A stretch of 64,000 bases of DNA from Pseudomonadota bacterium. GTDB taxonomy: Bacteria; Bdellovibrionota; Bacteriovoracia; Bacteriovoracales; Bacteriovoracaceae. A program made the position numbers and the translations under genes. The stretch is from NCBI GenBank assembly GCA_027487685.1, contig JAIYDC010000081.1:1-64000 (forward strand). Reading direction: 5' to 3'. Below the pieces are notes generated by a model. It searched no databases, had not been told where the DNA came from, and was given only the letters and a program-made list of their open reading frames with translations. How positions within the stretch are numbered: the first letter of the stretch is position 1; each line of letters starts with the position of its first letter. Shown piece by piece: positions 47,641 through 56,674 of the stretch.

Positions 47641-49218
47641 CTAATTCTCCGGCACGTAGATCTCGTACTGTTCAGCGTGATAATTATTATCCGCCCGCAC
47701 AAGGAGTGTCTTATTGTACTGCTCCTCGAGCGCTTCGATGATCCCGAAGTCCTCAGAGGAGAGCTTGGCACAAACCTCAGGATGGGCAAAGATCGTCAGC
47801 TTCGATGAAGGAGTGCGCTTGATGACCTTTTGCACCTCGCGGATGATCTCGAAACTCACCGTTTCAACCGACTTCACACGACCTACCCCTTCACAGTACG
47901 GACACGGCTCGCACATCGTTCGGATCAGAGTGTCCCGGGTGCGCTTTCTGGTCATCTCAACGAGACCTAGACCTGAGATCGGAAGAACATTGGTCTTCGA
48001 GCGATCCTTCTTCAAGGCCTCAAGAAGAGCGACGTAGACCTGGCCCCGGTGCTCTTCTTTTTCCATATCAATGAAGTCGATGATGATGATACCACCACAG
48101 TTCCGTAGCCGGAGCTGGTAGACAATTTCTTTCACGGCCTCAAGGTTCGTCTTCAGGATCGTATCTTCGAGAGTCTTTTTACCGACGAACTTCCCGGTGT
48201 TGACGTCGATGGAAACGAGGGCCTCGGTCTGGTCAATGTTGATGGAACCACCGGACTTTAGAAACACCTGATTCGAGAGGGCGCGCTCAATTTCGATGTC
48301 GATCCCGAAGTGTTCAAAGATCGGCATTTCACCGTCATAGAATTTGATCTTTGCTTTATGGTGCGGGATGAAGCGCTGGATGAACTTCTCGACCTGCTTG
48401 ACTGCTGCTTTCGAATCCGAGACGAGGTTATCGACGTCCTCGTCCATGATGTCCCGGAGGGCACGCTGGATGAAGGAGAGGTCCTGGTGAAGCTCAAGCG
48501 GGGCCTTCGCCTTATCGAATTTCTTTTGGACGTCCTTCCAGATTTTCACGAGATTGTTGTAATCGTTTTTTAAGACTTTGTAGCTCTGGCCCTCGGCCAC
48601 GGTGCGGGCGATCACGCCGACGCCTTCAGGGCGGATAGAGTCAAGAATATCCTTCAGGCGCTTTCTCTCTTCTTCGGATTCAATCCGGCGGGAGACGCCT
48701 GTGTGTTCGATAAAAGGCATATAAACAATATGCCGGCCTGCCAGGGTGATATGCCTCGTCACACGAGGCCCCTTGGTAGAAATGGGTTCCTTGGCGATCT
48801 GAACAACGATCTCATCGCCCTCTTTCAGGAAGTCCTGGATGCGGACATCAGGTCGAAACTTCATGTCCACCGTTTCAGTGAGCGTCGAAAACTCATCAGG
48901 GATGACTTCGCCGAGACGTTTAGAGGCCGACTCCACGGTCGAAATCCGGTTCTGCATCTCCCGCTGCTCATCAAGTGTTGGAAGATAGGCATCGTCGACG
49001 TAGAGGAAGGCAGCACGGGCCTGACCAATGTCGATGAAGGCCGACTGCATCCCAGGAAGGACCCTAAGCACGCGGCCTAGGTAGATGTTCCCAACGATAG
49101 GAGAGGATTCGTTTTTTAGGGACTGACGTTCGATGAGAAAGTCGAGTATTTCACCATTTTCAATGAGGGCAATACGCGACTCACTGTGGGTTTGGTTAAC
49201 CACTAATTCTTTCGCCAT
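47641..49218 (-). CDS. rng: Ribonuclease G/E
   Basis: 525 residues, RNase G-sized without the long RNase E scaffold. Endonuclease of RNA decay and rRNA processing. The S1 domain starts VGNIYLGRVLRVLPGMQSAFIDIG; the catalytic metal site is in VSIDVNTGK and IIIIDFIDM; the zinc link is CEPCPYCEGVG. The track starts at 49245, but ATG 49218 has AGGA 9 bases upstream. That AGGA lies in a perfect 9-bp inverted repeat with the leader, so translation may be controlled. Confidence 0.92.
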   Translation of the reverse strand: MAKELVVNQTHSESRIALIENGEILDFLIERQSLKNESSPIVGNIYLGRVLRVLPGMQSAFIDIGQARAAFLYVDDAYLPTLDEQREMQNRISTVESASKRLGEVIPDEFSTLTETVDMKFRPDVRIQDFLKEGDEIVVQIAKEPISTKGPRVTRHITLAGRHIVYMPFIEHTGVSRRIESEEERKRLKDILDSIRPEGVGVIARTVAEGQSYKVLKNDYNNLVKIWKDVQKKFDKAKAPLELHQDLSFIQRALRDIMDEDVDNLVSDSKAAVKQVEKFIQRFIPHHKAKIKFYDGEMPIFEHFGIDIEIERALSNQVFLKSGGSINIDQTEALVSIDVNTGKFVGKKTLEDTILKTNLEAVKEIVYQLRLRNCGGIIIIDFIDMEKEEHRGQVYVALLEALKKDRSKTNVLPISGLGLVEMTRKRTRDTLIRTMCEPCPYCEGVGRVKSVETVSFEIIREVQKVIKRTPSSKLTIFAHPEVCAKLSSEDFGIIEALEEQYNKTLLVRADNNYHAEQYEIYVPEN

Positions 49219-49221
49219 TAA

Positions 49222-49271
49222 ATGTATCCTAACTGTAAAAACCAAAAACTGTAATTATGGTCAGGATACAT
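49222..49271 (-). promoter_or_regulatory. Leader inverted repeat masking the rng ribosome-binding site
   Basis: On the minus strand ATGTATCCT (49271-49263) and AGGATACAT (49230-49222) form a perfect 9-bp stem with a 32-base loop that contains two TTACAGTT copies. The 3' arm includes the AGGA ribosome-binding site. The same region also reads TTACAG-17-TAGGAT, a possible promoter. Confidence 0.5.
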
Positions 49272-49280
49272 GGTTTTAGA

Positions 49281-50498
49281 TCAAATAAAAAGTCCGGCAA
49301 TACATGCTGTCATGTAGCAGGCCAGGGTTCCAGCGATCATAGATTTGAACCCGTAGGCCGCTAGGACGGGGCGTTTTTCTGGTGCCATGGTCCCAATTCC
49401 GCCGAGCTGGATAGCGATGGATGAGAAATTGGAGAAGCCGCACAGAGCATAAGTGGAAAGGATGGTGGCACGCTCGGAGATCTGACCCTTCGCTGCAATA
49501 AGATCCAGGTAGCCGACGAATTCGTTGAGAACAAGCTTTTTACCGAGGATGGCGCCCACTGTCAGGCAGTCTTGCCATGGAACTCCAATCAACCAGGCAA
49601 TCGGTGCGTTAACATAACCCATAAGGAATTCAAAGGAGAGCTGCGGAAATCCGAAAAGGCCACCGAGACCAGAGAGGATGCCGTTGAGCATGGCGATGAG
49701 AGCGATGAAAGCGAGGAGCATAGCACCTACGTTAACCGCAAGCTTCATGCCGTCGGAAGCACCAGATGCAGCTGCGTCAACGACGTTGGCCGAGACTTTC
49801 GGTAGATCGACTTTAACGACTCCCGCGGTCACCGACTCCTCGAGTTCTGGCACCATCAGCTTAGCGCAGACAAGGGCCGCTGGGGCCGACATGACTGACG
49901 CCGCGAGAAGATGACCAGCGTCGATACCGAACCCAACGTAGGCAGCGAGGACACCACCAGCGACCGTGGCCATGCCACCAGTCATCAGGCACATAAGTTC
50001 AGATTTTGTCATCTTGCCAACGAAGGGCTTGATCACCAGAGGCGCCTCAGTTTGGCCAACAAAGATATTCGCGGCGGCAGCGAGAGACTCAGCTCCAGAG
50101 GTCTTCATGGTCTTCATCATAACCTTGGCCACGAGTTCAACCACCTTTTGCATGATGCCGACATGGTAGAGCACAGACATGAGGGCACTCATGAAAATGA
50201 TCGTTGGAAGAACCATCGTGGCAAAGATAAAACCCATGCTATCCGAAGGGGTAGCAAGATTGCCAAAGAGGAACTTGGCCCCTTCGCCGGTGAAACCGAG
50301 TATAGCGTTAAATCCTCGGCCTATGCTGGCGAAGACATTGTGCCCAAGGTCGGTTTTGAGGATCACCAGACCGAACACCATCTGAAGAACGATACCCGTT
50401 ATAACTGTTCGCCATTGGATCGCTTTCTTGTTCTCAGAGAGGAGGTAGGCGACCCCTACCATAAAGAAGAGACCAAGCAGAGAAACCAAACGATCCAT
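49281..50498 (-). CDS. Concentrative nucleoside transporter (CNT/NupC family)
   Basis: 405 residues, about eight to ten membrane segments. Ion-coupled nucleoside import across the inner membrane. CNT motifs are FVGQTEAPLVIKPF, LNEFVGY and ALCGFSNFSSIAIQLGG. The track starts at 50555; ATG 50498 (MDRLVSLLGLF) has AGGA 7 bases upstream. Next to nucleoside phosphorylase and deaminase genes, consistent with scavenging nucleosides. Located upstream of rng in the same direction, with a 62-base gap. Confidence 0.9.
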   Translation of the reverse strand: MDRLVSLLGLFFMVGVAYLLSENKKAIQWRTVITGIVLQMVFGLVILKTDLGHNVFASIGRGFNAILGFTGEGAKFLFGNLATPSDSMGFIFATMVLPTIIFMSALMSVLYHVGIMQKVVELVAKVMMKTMKTSGAESLAAAANIFVGQTEAPLVIKPFVGKMTKSELMCLMTGGMATVAGGVLAAYVGFGIDAGHLLAASVMSAPAALVCAKLMVPELEESVTAGVVKVDLPKVSANVVDAAASGASDGMKLAVNVGAMLLAFIALIAMLNGILSGLGGLFGFPQLSFEFLMGYVNAPIAWLIGVPWQDCLTVGAILGKKLVLNEFVGYLDLIAAKGQISERATILSTYALCGFSNFSSIAIQLGGIGTMAPEKRPVLAAYGFKSMIAGTLACYMTACIAGLFI

Positions 50499-50579
50499 AG
50501 CGCCATCCTGAGGTAGAAGTTTAAGCCAAAAACTTATACCGACTGCATCAATCAAGTGGCAATGAAAAAGTCGATTGAA

Positions 50580-50990
50580 CTAGAAGCGAAATTGGACGAT
50601 GGAGGTGCCAAACTGCACCAGGGGATTTGAAAACTTCTCCACGTTCTCTGTGTGCCAAGCCACTCTTTCTGAGGAGTTAAAGTGGCTCGATGACTGAAGC
50701 TGCTCAGAGTTTTTAGTGGCACTAATGTAGGCCACGAAGATCACCCCGGCGATGATACCGAGAGCGGCCCCGGTCCAGATGTTGCGGACGTGCCGCGAGG
50801 GCTTGTCCATAAAAGAGAGCGTGGACAGGCCCAGGATCGCCCCCCCGCCGCCGGCGATACCGACGAGCATGATGTCTTGTTGGGTATTTTTGACGATGTC
50901 GTCTTCCGACTCCTGGGCGAGGGCCGGATTAAAAGTCGCGCTGCTGAGGATGAGAGTCACTGTTAAGATAGCGCAAAGAAACTTTTTCAT
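50580..50990 (-). CDS. Small exported membrane protein, unknown function
   Basis: 136 residues. Signal peptide (LCAILTVTLILSSATFNPALAQ), an acidic stretch, a Gly-rich membrane segment (IMLVGIAGGGGAILGLSTLSF) and a second (NIWTGAALGIIAGVIFVAYIS). ATG 50990 has AGGA 6 bases upstream; the track's 51020 is earlier. Lies between the nucleoside transporter gene and the divergent phosphorylase operon. No family recognised. Confidence 0.65.
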   Translation of the reverse strand: MKKFLCAILTVTLILSSATFNPALAQESEDDIVKNTQQDIMLVGIAGGGGAILGLSTLSFMDKPSRHVRNIWTGAALGIIAGVIFVAYISATKNSEQLQSSSHFNSSERVAWHTENVEKFSNPLVQFGTSIVQFRF

Positions 50991-51076
50991 AGCGGATCCT
51001 GATCGGGTTAAAATTGCCAAGGGGAAAACCTTAGGCTTATGATAATTCCCCTACCGAAGGTTTGCAAACGAGTTAT

Positions 51077-52399
51077 ATGAGTAAAAACGACTTCCAGGTC
51101 TACCCGCTGATCGACAAAAAAAAACGCGGTGAAAAGTTGACCGCCGCCGAAATTAAATGGTTTATCCAGCGCTATACCGATCAGCAGATACCTGATTACC
51201 AAATGTCGGCGATGCTCATGGCCATGTTCATCCGCGGAATGGACACGGCCGAAACAGCGGCGCTCACAGACGCTATGCTCAACTCCGGTGAATGCTTAAG
51301 CTTCCCGGGTCGCAACGTGATCGATAAGCACTCCACGGGCGGCGTTGGCGATAAAGCTTCATTCGTGCTTGCTCCGATTGCAAGTGCAGCGGGGGTCCGA
51401 GTTCCGATGATCGCAGGCCGGGGCCTGGGTCACACCGGGGGGACAGTCGATAAAATTGAGGCCGTCCACGGGTTCAAAACGAACCTCTCACTGAGCGAAT
51501 TCTCAGACAAACTCAAAAGCGAGGGCCTGGTCCTGATTGGCCAGACTCCAGAAATCGCTCCCGCCGACCGCCTCCTCTATGCTCTTCGAGACGTCACGGC
51601 GACGATTGATTCGATTCCCCTCATCACGGCTTCAATCATGAGTAAGAAACTGGCCGAGGGTGCCAATGGTATCGTCTTTGACATTAAGTGCGGTACCGGT
51701 GCTTTCATGCGCACACCTAAGTCAGCACGGGCCCTTGCAAAAAGCCTTATCGAGACCTCGACTCGATTTAAAAAGAAGGCCGTCGCTTTAGTGACCGATA
51801 TGAATCAGCCCCTAGGCCTTGAGGTGGGGCACTCCAACGAACTGATTGAGAGTATCGAGACCCTCAAAGGCAGAGGCCCTGCGGACCTGACGGAACTCTC
51901 CCTCCACCTGGCCGCCCACATGATTCATATGGCGGGCGTTCAGAAGAGCTTTCCTAAAGCGCTGGCCAAGGCGCGGGAGATGGTGAGTTCAGGCAAAGCA
52001 CTGGCCGAGTTCCGAAAACTTCTATCCTCTCAGGGTGGCGATGTCCGTGTCATCGACGACTACTCGCTCCTCCCTCTGGCCTCCGAGCGCACGGCGGTGA
52101 CTGCGTCAGCGGCAGGCCATGTTAAAATGTTCGACAACACCCTCATCGGACTGCTCCTGATCGAACTCGGTGGTGGCCGTCGCTCCAAAACAGACACCAT
52201 CGACCATGGAGTGGGCTTTACGTTCCATAAAAAGATCGGAGACCAGGTCAAAAAGGGCGAGCCAATCTTCACGGTGATCCATCATCCGCACCAAAAAGAC
52301 TTGGTCAAATCCATCAGAGCTCGTTTCCTGAAAGACGCACTGACAATGAGCAAGACTAAGGTCAGAACACCGAAACTCATCCTCGACCAACTACCCTAA
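51077..52399 (+). CDS. deoA: Thymidine/pyrimidine-nucleoside phosphorylase
   Basis: 440 residues. Phosphorolysis of thymidine (or pyrimidine nucleosides) to base and deoxyribose-1-phosphate. Family signature IDKHSTGGVGDKASF and GRGLGHTGGTVDKIEA; also CGTGAFM and MNQPLGLEVGHSNEL. ATG 51077 is preferred (GAG 6 bases upstream) over TTG 51062. First of three plus-strand salvage genes (deoA, purine nucleoside phosphorylase, cdd), divergent from the transporter. Whether it is thymidine-specific or a broader Pdp is not settled. Confidence 0.9.
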   Translation: MSKNDFQVYPLIDKKKRGEKLTAAEIKWFIQRYTDQQIPDYQMSAMLMAMFIRGMDTAETAALTDAMLNSGECLSFPGRNVIDKHSTGGVGDKASFVLAPIASAAGVRVPMIAGRGLGHTGGTVDKIEAVHGFKTNLSLSEFSDKLKSEGLVLIGQTPEIAPADRLLYALRDVTATIDSIPLITASIMSKKLAEGANGIVFDIKCGTGAFMRTPKSARALAKSLIETSTRFKKKAVALVTDMNQPLGLEVGHSNELIESIETLKGRGPADLTELSLHLAAHMIHMAGVQKSFPKALAKAREMVSSGKALAEFRKLLSSQGGDVRVIDDYSLLPLASERTAVTASAAGHVKMFDNTLIGLLLIELGGGRRSKTDTIDHGVGFTFHKKIGDQVKKGEPIFTVIHHPHQKDLVKSIRARFLKDALTMSKTKVRTPKLILDQLP

Positions 52400-52409
52400 G
52401 GAATTCATT

Positions 52410-53243
52410 ATGCCGATGACTCAAATCCTCGAGGCTTCACGCTACATTCAGTCGAAGATCAAGACCAAGCCCCGAGTCGGGATCGTTCTAGGATCGGGAC
52501 TTGGGATATATATTGAGGAGATACAGGACAAAACGGTCATCCCCTACCAAGACATTCCTCACTTCAAACGCACCTCCGTTGAGGGCCATTCAGGTGCTCT
52601 CATTTTAGGCACCGTCTGCGGCGTTCCCGTAGCAGCACTCCAGGGTCGCCACCACGCCTACGAGGGCCACGACCTGCAAGACATCGTTCTGCCGGTCAGA
52701 ACTCTGGCCCAGCTTGGGATTGAGTACCTTTTCCTTTCTAATGCATCCGGCGGTATTAATACGAACTTCCACCCTGGAGACCTGGTGGCGATTTCTGATC
52801 ACATCAATCTCTCGGGTAAAAACCCTCTAGTAGGCCCCAACCTTGCGGACCTCGGACCCAGATTCCCAGACATGGGCCATGCCTACGATAAGGATCTGCG
52901 GACTCTCCTCCACCAGGTCGCGAACCGGAGCGGAGTAGCTCTTAAAGACGGAGTTTACTGCTCGGTTTTGGGCCCAACCTACGAAACTCCAGCCGAGATC
53001 CGGATGCTTCGCATCCTAGGTGCCGATCTGGTTGGGATGAGCACAGTCCATGAAGTCATCGCCGCTAACCACATAGGCCTCAAGGTGGCCGGTGTCGCCT
53101 GTGTTACGAACTACGCGGCTGGGATCAAAGAAGAAAAGCTAAGCCACGCCGACGTAAAATTGGTGGCAGAAAAGGCCATGATTGGTTTCGCGACAGTTTT
53201 AACAGAAACTATTCATGAACTAAAAAAGATGGGAAAAGTCTGA
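52410..53243 (+). CDS. punA: Purine nucleoside phosphorylase
   Basis: 277 residues, trimeric-type PNP. Cleaves guanosine and inosine with phosphate. Motifs: GIVLGSGLG (phosphate site), RHHAYEGHDLQDIVLPVR, SNASGGINTNFHPGDL, GPTYETPAEIRMLR and CVTNYAAGI. Starts 10 bases after deoA and its stop overlaps the cdd start by one base (TGATG). All expected active-site stretches are present. Confidence 0.92.
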   Translation: MPMTQILEASRYIQSKIKTKPRVGIVLGSGLGIYIEEIQDKTVIPYQDIPHFKRTSVEGHSGALILGTVCGVPVAALQGRHHAYEGHDLQDIVLPVRTLAQLGIEYLFLSNASGGINTNFHPGDLVAISDHINLSGKNPLVGPNLADLGPRFPDMGHAYDKDLRTLLHQVANRSGVALKDGVYCSVLGPTYETPAEIRMLRILGADLVGMSTVHEVIAANHIGLKVAGVACVTNYAAGIKEEKLSHADVKLVAEKAMIGFATVLTETIHELKKMGKV

Positions 53244-53629
53244 TGAATCACGAGCTACGATTGAGGGCAAAGGATGCAGCAACTCGCGCTCACTCGCCGT
53301 ATTCCAAGGCGAAAGTCGGATCGGCAGTCAAGACGGCCGATGGCCAAATCTACGAGGGCTGTAACATAGAAAATGCGAGCTTCGGCGGAACTGTCTGCGC
53401 CGAACGTGTGGCCATCTGGAAGGCCGTATCCGAGGGGCACAAGAAACTTAAAAGCATCTACGTCTACACCGTTGATGGCTGGCCTCCTTGCGGAATGTGC
53501 CTCCAGGTCATGACAGAGTTCGCGGATGGCAACCTTGAGATCGTGATCGGCGACGAGGCCGGACGCGAGACGATTCTCAAGCTTAAAGAACTTCTTACCA
53601 ACGCCTTCACTCCCGATCACATGGAGTAA
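53243..53629 (+). CDS. cdd: Cytidine deaminase
   Basis: 128 residues, the short tetrameric type. Converts cytidine or deoxycytidine to uridine or deoxyuridine. The zinc site is complete: CNIENASFGGTVCAERVAI (Cys and catalytic Glu) and PPCGMC. Third gene of the salvage operon; overlaps punA by one base. Together with the transporter it completes a pyrimidine and purine nucleoside scavenging set. Confidence 0.94.
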   Translation: MNHELRLRAKDAATRAHSPYSKAKVGSAVKTADGQIYEGCNIENASFGGTVCAERVAIWKAVSEGHKKLKSIYVYTVDGWPPCGMCLQVMTEFADGNLEIVIGDEAGRETILKLKELLTNAFTPDHME

Positions 53630-53671
53630 GGGCGATCAAAAAGGAATGGAGCGAATGTTCCATTTAATCAC

Positions 53672-54988
53672 ATGCTAGAAAAAGAAAAAACCTTCGAGTC
53701 CTCGGACGCCCTCCTAAGGTCCCTCGAATTTTGTATCATTGACCTCGAGACTACGGGGGGAAATCCGGATACCGAGAAGATCATTGAAATTGGTCTTGTG
53801 AAAGTCGAGAATCGCAAGATCTCTGAAGAGCGATCATTCCTCATTAATCCGCAGAAAGAAATCCCAGACTTTGTCCAGAAGCTCACGGGTATCCGGCGGG
53901 CCGACGTTGAGCACTCGCCAAAGATTGAGGAAGTGATCGACGAGATCGTGCAGTTCATCGGAAACTCGATTTTGGTCGCTCATAACACCTCCTTCGACGT
54001 GCCCTTCTTAAATGGAGTGCTTAAAAAACTTAAGCGCCCCACCCTCGACAACAAGGTCATCTGTACCAACATCATGACGAAGTACATGATCCCCGACATC
54101 ATGAGTTCGAACCTGAACTACATGGCCTCGATCTTTGGGATTCACCACTCCCAGGCCCACAGGGCGGTTGAGGATGCCCGGGCGACAGGGCTCTTACTCC
54201 TGAAGTACCTGGAAATTTTTGAGGCCAAAAATATCAGAAAGGTTAACCAGCTCTACTACCCTAGGAACAAGTTTGAACTCGATCGAGCGATCATCGAGCC
54301 GTCGGATGGCATAGAGAAAGTCCACCAGGTCATCGCCGAGATTAACAATCCCTGTGTTCTCACGATCAAGGGTGACAACGGTGTGATCCTGACCATCCTC
54401 CCCCTCCAGAATCCCAGCGCGGAGCTGGAGGACCTCAAACTCTACCTCGCCGAGTTCCGTTGGAGCCAGATCCACCTGCGGCTCTGCGGGCCCTTTATTG
54501 AAGGCCTCTTCTTCATGAATTCAAATTTCGTGAAGATCCCCGAATCCTACCGGAAAAAGACCATCGATTACCTGCGGGCGAAGCATCAGCTTCCCTTGGC
54601 GCCAAAATTCATGGATGAGCACGATTTCGTCGTGACCCCACACCTAATTAACGGCCAGTTCATCGTCTATAGCTTCCTGAACTTCTCCACTTATTCGCAA
54701 CTGGTCTTTAAGTTTCCATCCCATAAGAAGAAGCTCCACCAGTTCCTCCTGGGACAGGTCGCGCGTTTTGAAACGCAGCAGAAGGGGAAAAAGAAAGTCT
54801 TCATCCATAATGACGTGAAGGATATCTTTCTCGCACTCTTTAGCAACGCTCTAGCAAGGGAGCCAAAGGTCTACCAGACGCTTAAGATCGCCGACATTCG
54901 TGACGAACAAAAGCGCTATCTTGATCGCATTGAGGAGCTCTCCGTAGGAGAGGCGGACCGGTATAAGTTCCCTGTGAAACACCTCTAG
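53672..54988 (+). CDS. DEDDh-type exonuclease with uncharacterised C-terminal region
   Basis: 438 residues. Residues ~1-185 are a DnaQ/epsilon-type 3'-5' exonuclease with the complete DEDDh set: CIIDLETTGG, HNTSFDVPF, HRAVEDARATG. Residues ~190-438 have no recognised domain; a similar length distribution occurs in UvrC-like fusions, but no GIY-YIG motif is present. No strong ribosome-binding site precedes ATG 53672. The stop directly abuts that of the convergent kinase. It may act in repair or proofreading; not proven to be Pol III epsilon. Confidence 0.8.
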   Translation: MLEKEKTFESSDALLRSLEFCIIDLETTGGNPDTEKIIEIGLVKVENRKISEERSFLINPQKEIPDFVQKLTGIRRADVEHSPKIEEVIDEIVQFIGNSILVAHNTSFDVPFLNGVLKKLKRPTLDNKVICTNIMTKYMIPDIMSSNLNYMASIFGIHHSQAHRAVEDARATGLLLLKYLEIFEAKNIRKVNQLYYPRNKFELDRAIIEPSDGIEKVHQVIAEINNPCVLTIKGDNGVILTILPLQNPSAELEDLKLYLAEFRWSQIHLRLCGPFIEGLFFMNSNFVKIPESYRKKTIDYLRAKHQLPLAPKFMDEHDFVVTPHLINGQFIVYSFLNFSTYSQLVFKFPSHKKKLHQFLLGQVARFETQQKGKKKVFIHNDVKDIFLALFSNALAREPKVYQTLKIADIRDEQKRYLDRIEELSVGEADRYKFPVKHL

Positions 54989-56674
54989 CTAGGGGTTGTG
55001 GATGAAGCGCAGGGAATAGTCCGAGACCTGGAGGACAAAGTTTTCAATGGTCACGAGATTCTGGATGAGCTTTGAGAGACTCAAATTCGAAATATTGAGC
55101 TCATGAAGCTGGATCTGAATCTCACGGGAGCTCTCGATGATCTCCCCTTTGATCACCTTCTCGATCTGGTTCTTATTGGCGACCAAAAGCTGGTGCGAAT
55201 AGAGGGTCATCAGTTCTCCGAGAATCAAATAGAAAGTCATCGTCAGAAGGCTCGGATTGACTCGTGCCTTGAACTCAGCGTGCTTACTCGAGTCGAAGTT
55301 AAAGCGTATGCCACTTTCTACAGTACGGAAGCGCAACAGATTCTGCGCCTGCTGGTAGCAAATGTCGATGGTGCTTCGTGGATCTTCTGAATACGCCAGA
55401 GATTTTGGATTGGCCCGCGAGAAACCAAGGAACGTCTCGATCAACTGCTTGCACCTTTGAGCGCCGTTTTTCATCTCCACCAAGGTTTGCGTCGCTTCCT
55501 GATCATGGTCCTCATCCAGAAGAAGCAGCGTCAAGGCGGCCTGGATACCAGCAATCGGGTTATTCAGCTCGTGAGCGATGCTCGAGCTGATAATTCCGAG
55601 TTCCTGACCTGAGGGAGTCAGGTTACCATCACCCTTAAGAAAGAAACTCTCGGTGAAGAAGACGAAGAGAATCTTCTCCTGGTCCATATGATAGATATTC
55701 TTCCGGAAGATATTGTACGGGATATCGTTGATGAGGATTTTTTCTCGCAGCTTGAGTCGCAGGCAGTGGGCCGGAGGATGCCCCAACTTTCCGAAGAGCG
55801 TATTATGCTGGTGCACTTCTCCACTCCCAGAAAGAAGGGCCACAGGAAACGGTATGCCATCGAGCACACTTTCCCACAGAGATTCATCGAAGAAGGGGTC
55901 TTTGATCTCCTGCTGGGAACGGAAGAAGTTAACCAGCGTAGTGAAAAAGAAGAGTCGCTTCATGAGCCGAATGGCGTCGTCGTCATCCCAGTGAAGTTCC
56001 ATACCGATAAATTCACCCTTAAAGGGTGGAAGAATCAGAAAGGACTCCGTTGGATGAAAAGAACCCAGGTCTCGGGCCGTAAGGAAGCGGAAGCGCGCCC
56101 GTTCGATGTGAACCTTGACGAATTGCTTCAATACTTTCTCTAGCTTAAGGATGTCGTCGGACTGGATGAGGTCTCGCTCGAGGTGAACGAGCGCCTGGGC
56201 GTAGTCCAGAAGAACCTCGGTGGTAAAGACTTCGTCGGCCTTGAGGGAGATGACCTGGCGCACCTTCAACTCAAAGCGCCGCAGGTTTTTCAAACCCCGT
56301 GACATAAAGATGTCTTCACGGGCCAGGATAAACTTTTGAAGCGACGGTCTTAGTAGGCGTTCAAGTTGCCGGCGATCAATTCCATCGTCTAGGACAGCAT
56401 CGGCCTGAGACTCGCTGATGTTCTGGCCGAAACTAAAGAGCCCCTGATTCTGATCCAGAAGACAGATGCGAAATTCTTGACCGGCAGAGATCCCGTGGAG
56501 CGAAGTTTCCGAAATAAAGTCGACGACGAACTTATCGGCGGTCGCCGGAGTAGCGAGGGACTCGGATAGAATGGCATCTCTGAACTCAGAGAGTACAATT
56601 TCGAGGCTTTTCCGGAGATCCGGGGAGAGCATCGGGTCAATCCGGAACTGAAGGACTCCTGAGTACTGCTGCAT
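54989..56674 (-). CDS. Soluble histidine-kinase-like protein with degraded ATPase domain
   Basis: 561 residues, no membrane segment. A large helical/GAF-like N-terminal region, a PAS-like segment (VLDGIPFPVALLSGSGEVHQHN), then a textbook HisKA: His368 in SSSIAHELNNPIAGIQAALTL. The following ~150 residues are HATPase-like (NPSLLTMTFYLILGELMTLY) but have neither DxGxG nor GxGxG, so ATP binding is doubtful. It could accept phosphate from another kinase or act as a regulator. Its ATG overlaps the M23 peptidase stop by one base. Confidence 0.72.
   Translation of the reverse strand: MQQYSGVLQFRIDPMLSPDLRKSLEIVLSEFRDAILSESLATPATADKFVVDFISETSLHGISAGQEFRICLLDQNQGLFSFGQNISESQADAVLDDGIDRRQLERLLRPSLQKFILAREDIFMSRGLKNLRRFELKVRQVISLKADEVFTTEVLLDYAQALVHLERDLIQSDDILKLEKVLKQFVKVHIERARFRFLTARDLGSFHPTESFLILPPFKGEFIGMELHWDDDDAIRLMKRLFFFTTLVNFFRSQQEIKDPFFDESLWESVLDGIPFPVALLSGSGEVHQHNTLFGKLGHPPAHCLRLKLREKILINDIPYNIFRKNIYHMDQEKILFVFFTESFFLKGDGNLTPSGQELGIISSSIAHELNNPIAGIQAALTLLLLDEDHDQEATQTLVEMKNGAQRCKQLIETFLGFSRANPKSLAYSEDPRSTIDICYQQAQNLLRFRTVESGIRFNFDSSKHAEFKARVNPSLLTMTFYLILGELMTLYSHQLLVANKNQIEKVIKGEIIESSREIQIQLHELNISNLSLSKLIQNLVTIENFVLQVSDYSLRFIHNP

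Noticed and set aside
49911-50516. 201-residue plus-strand ORF antisense to the nucleoside transporter
   Set aside because: His/Glu-rich translation is what membrane-protein codons give in reverse; no start signals.
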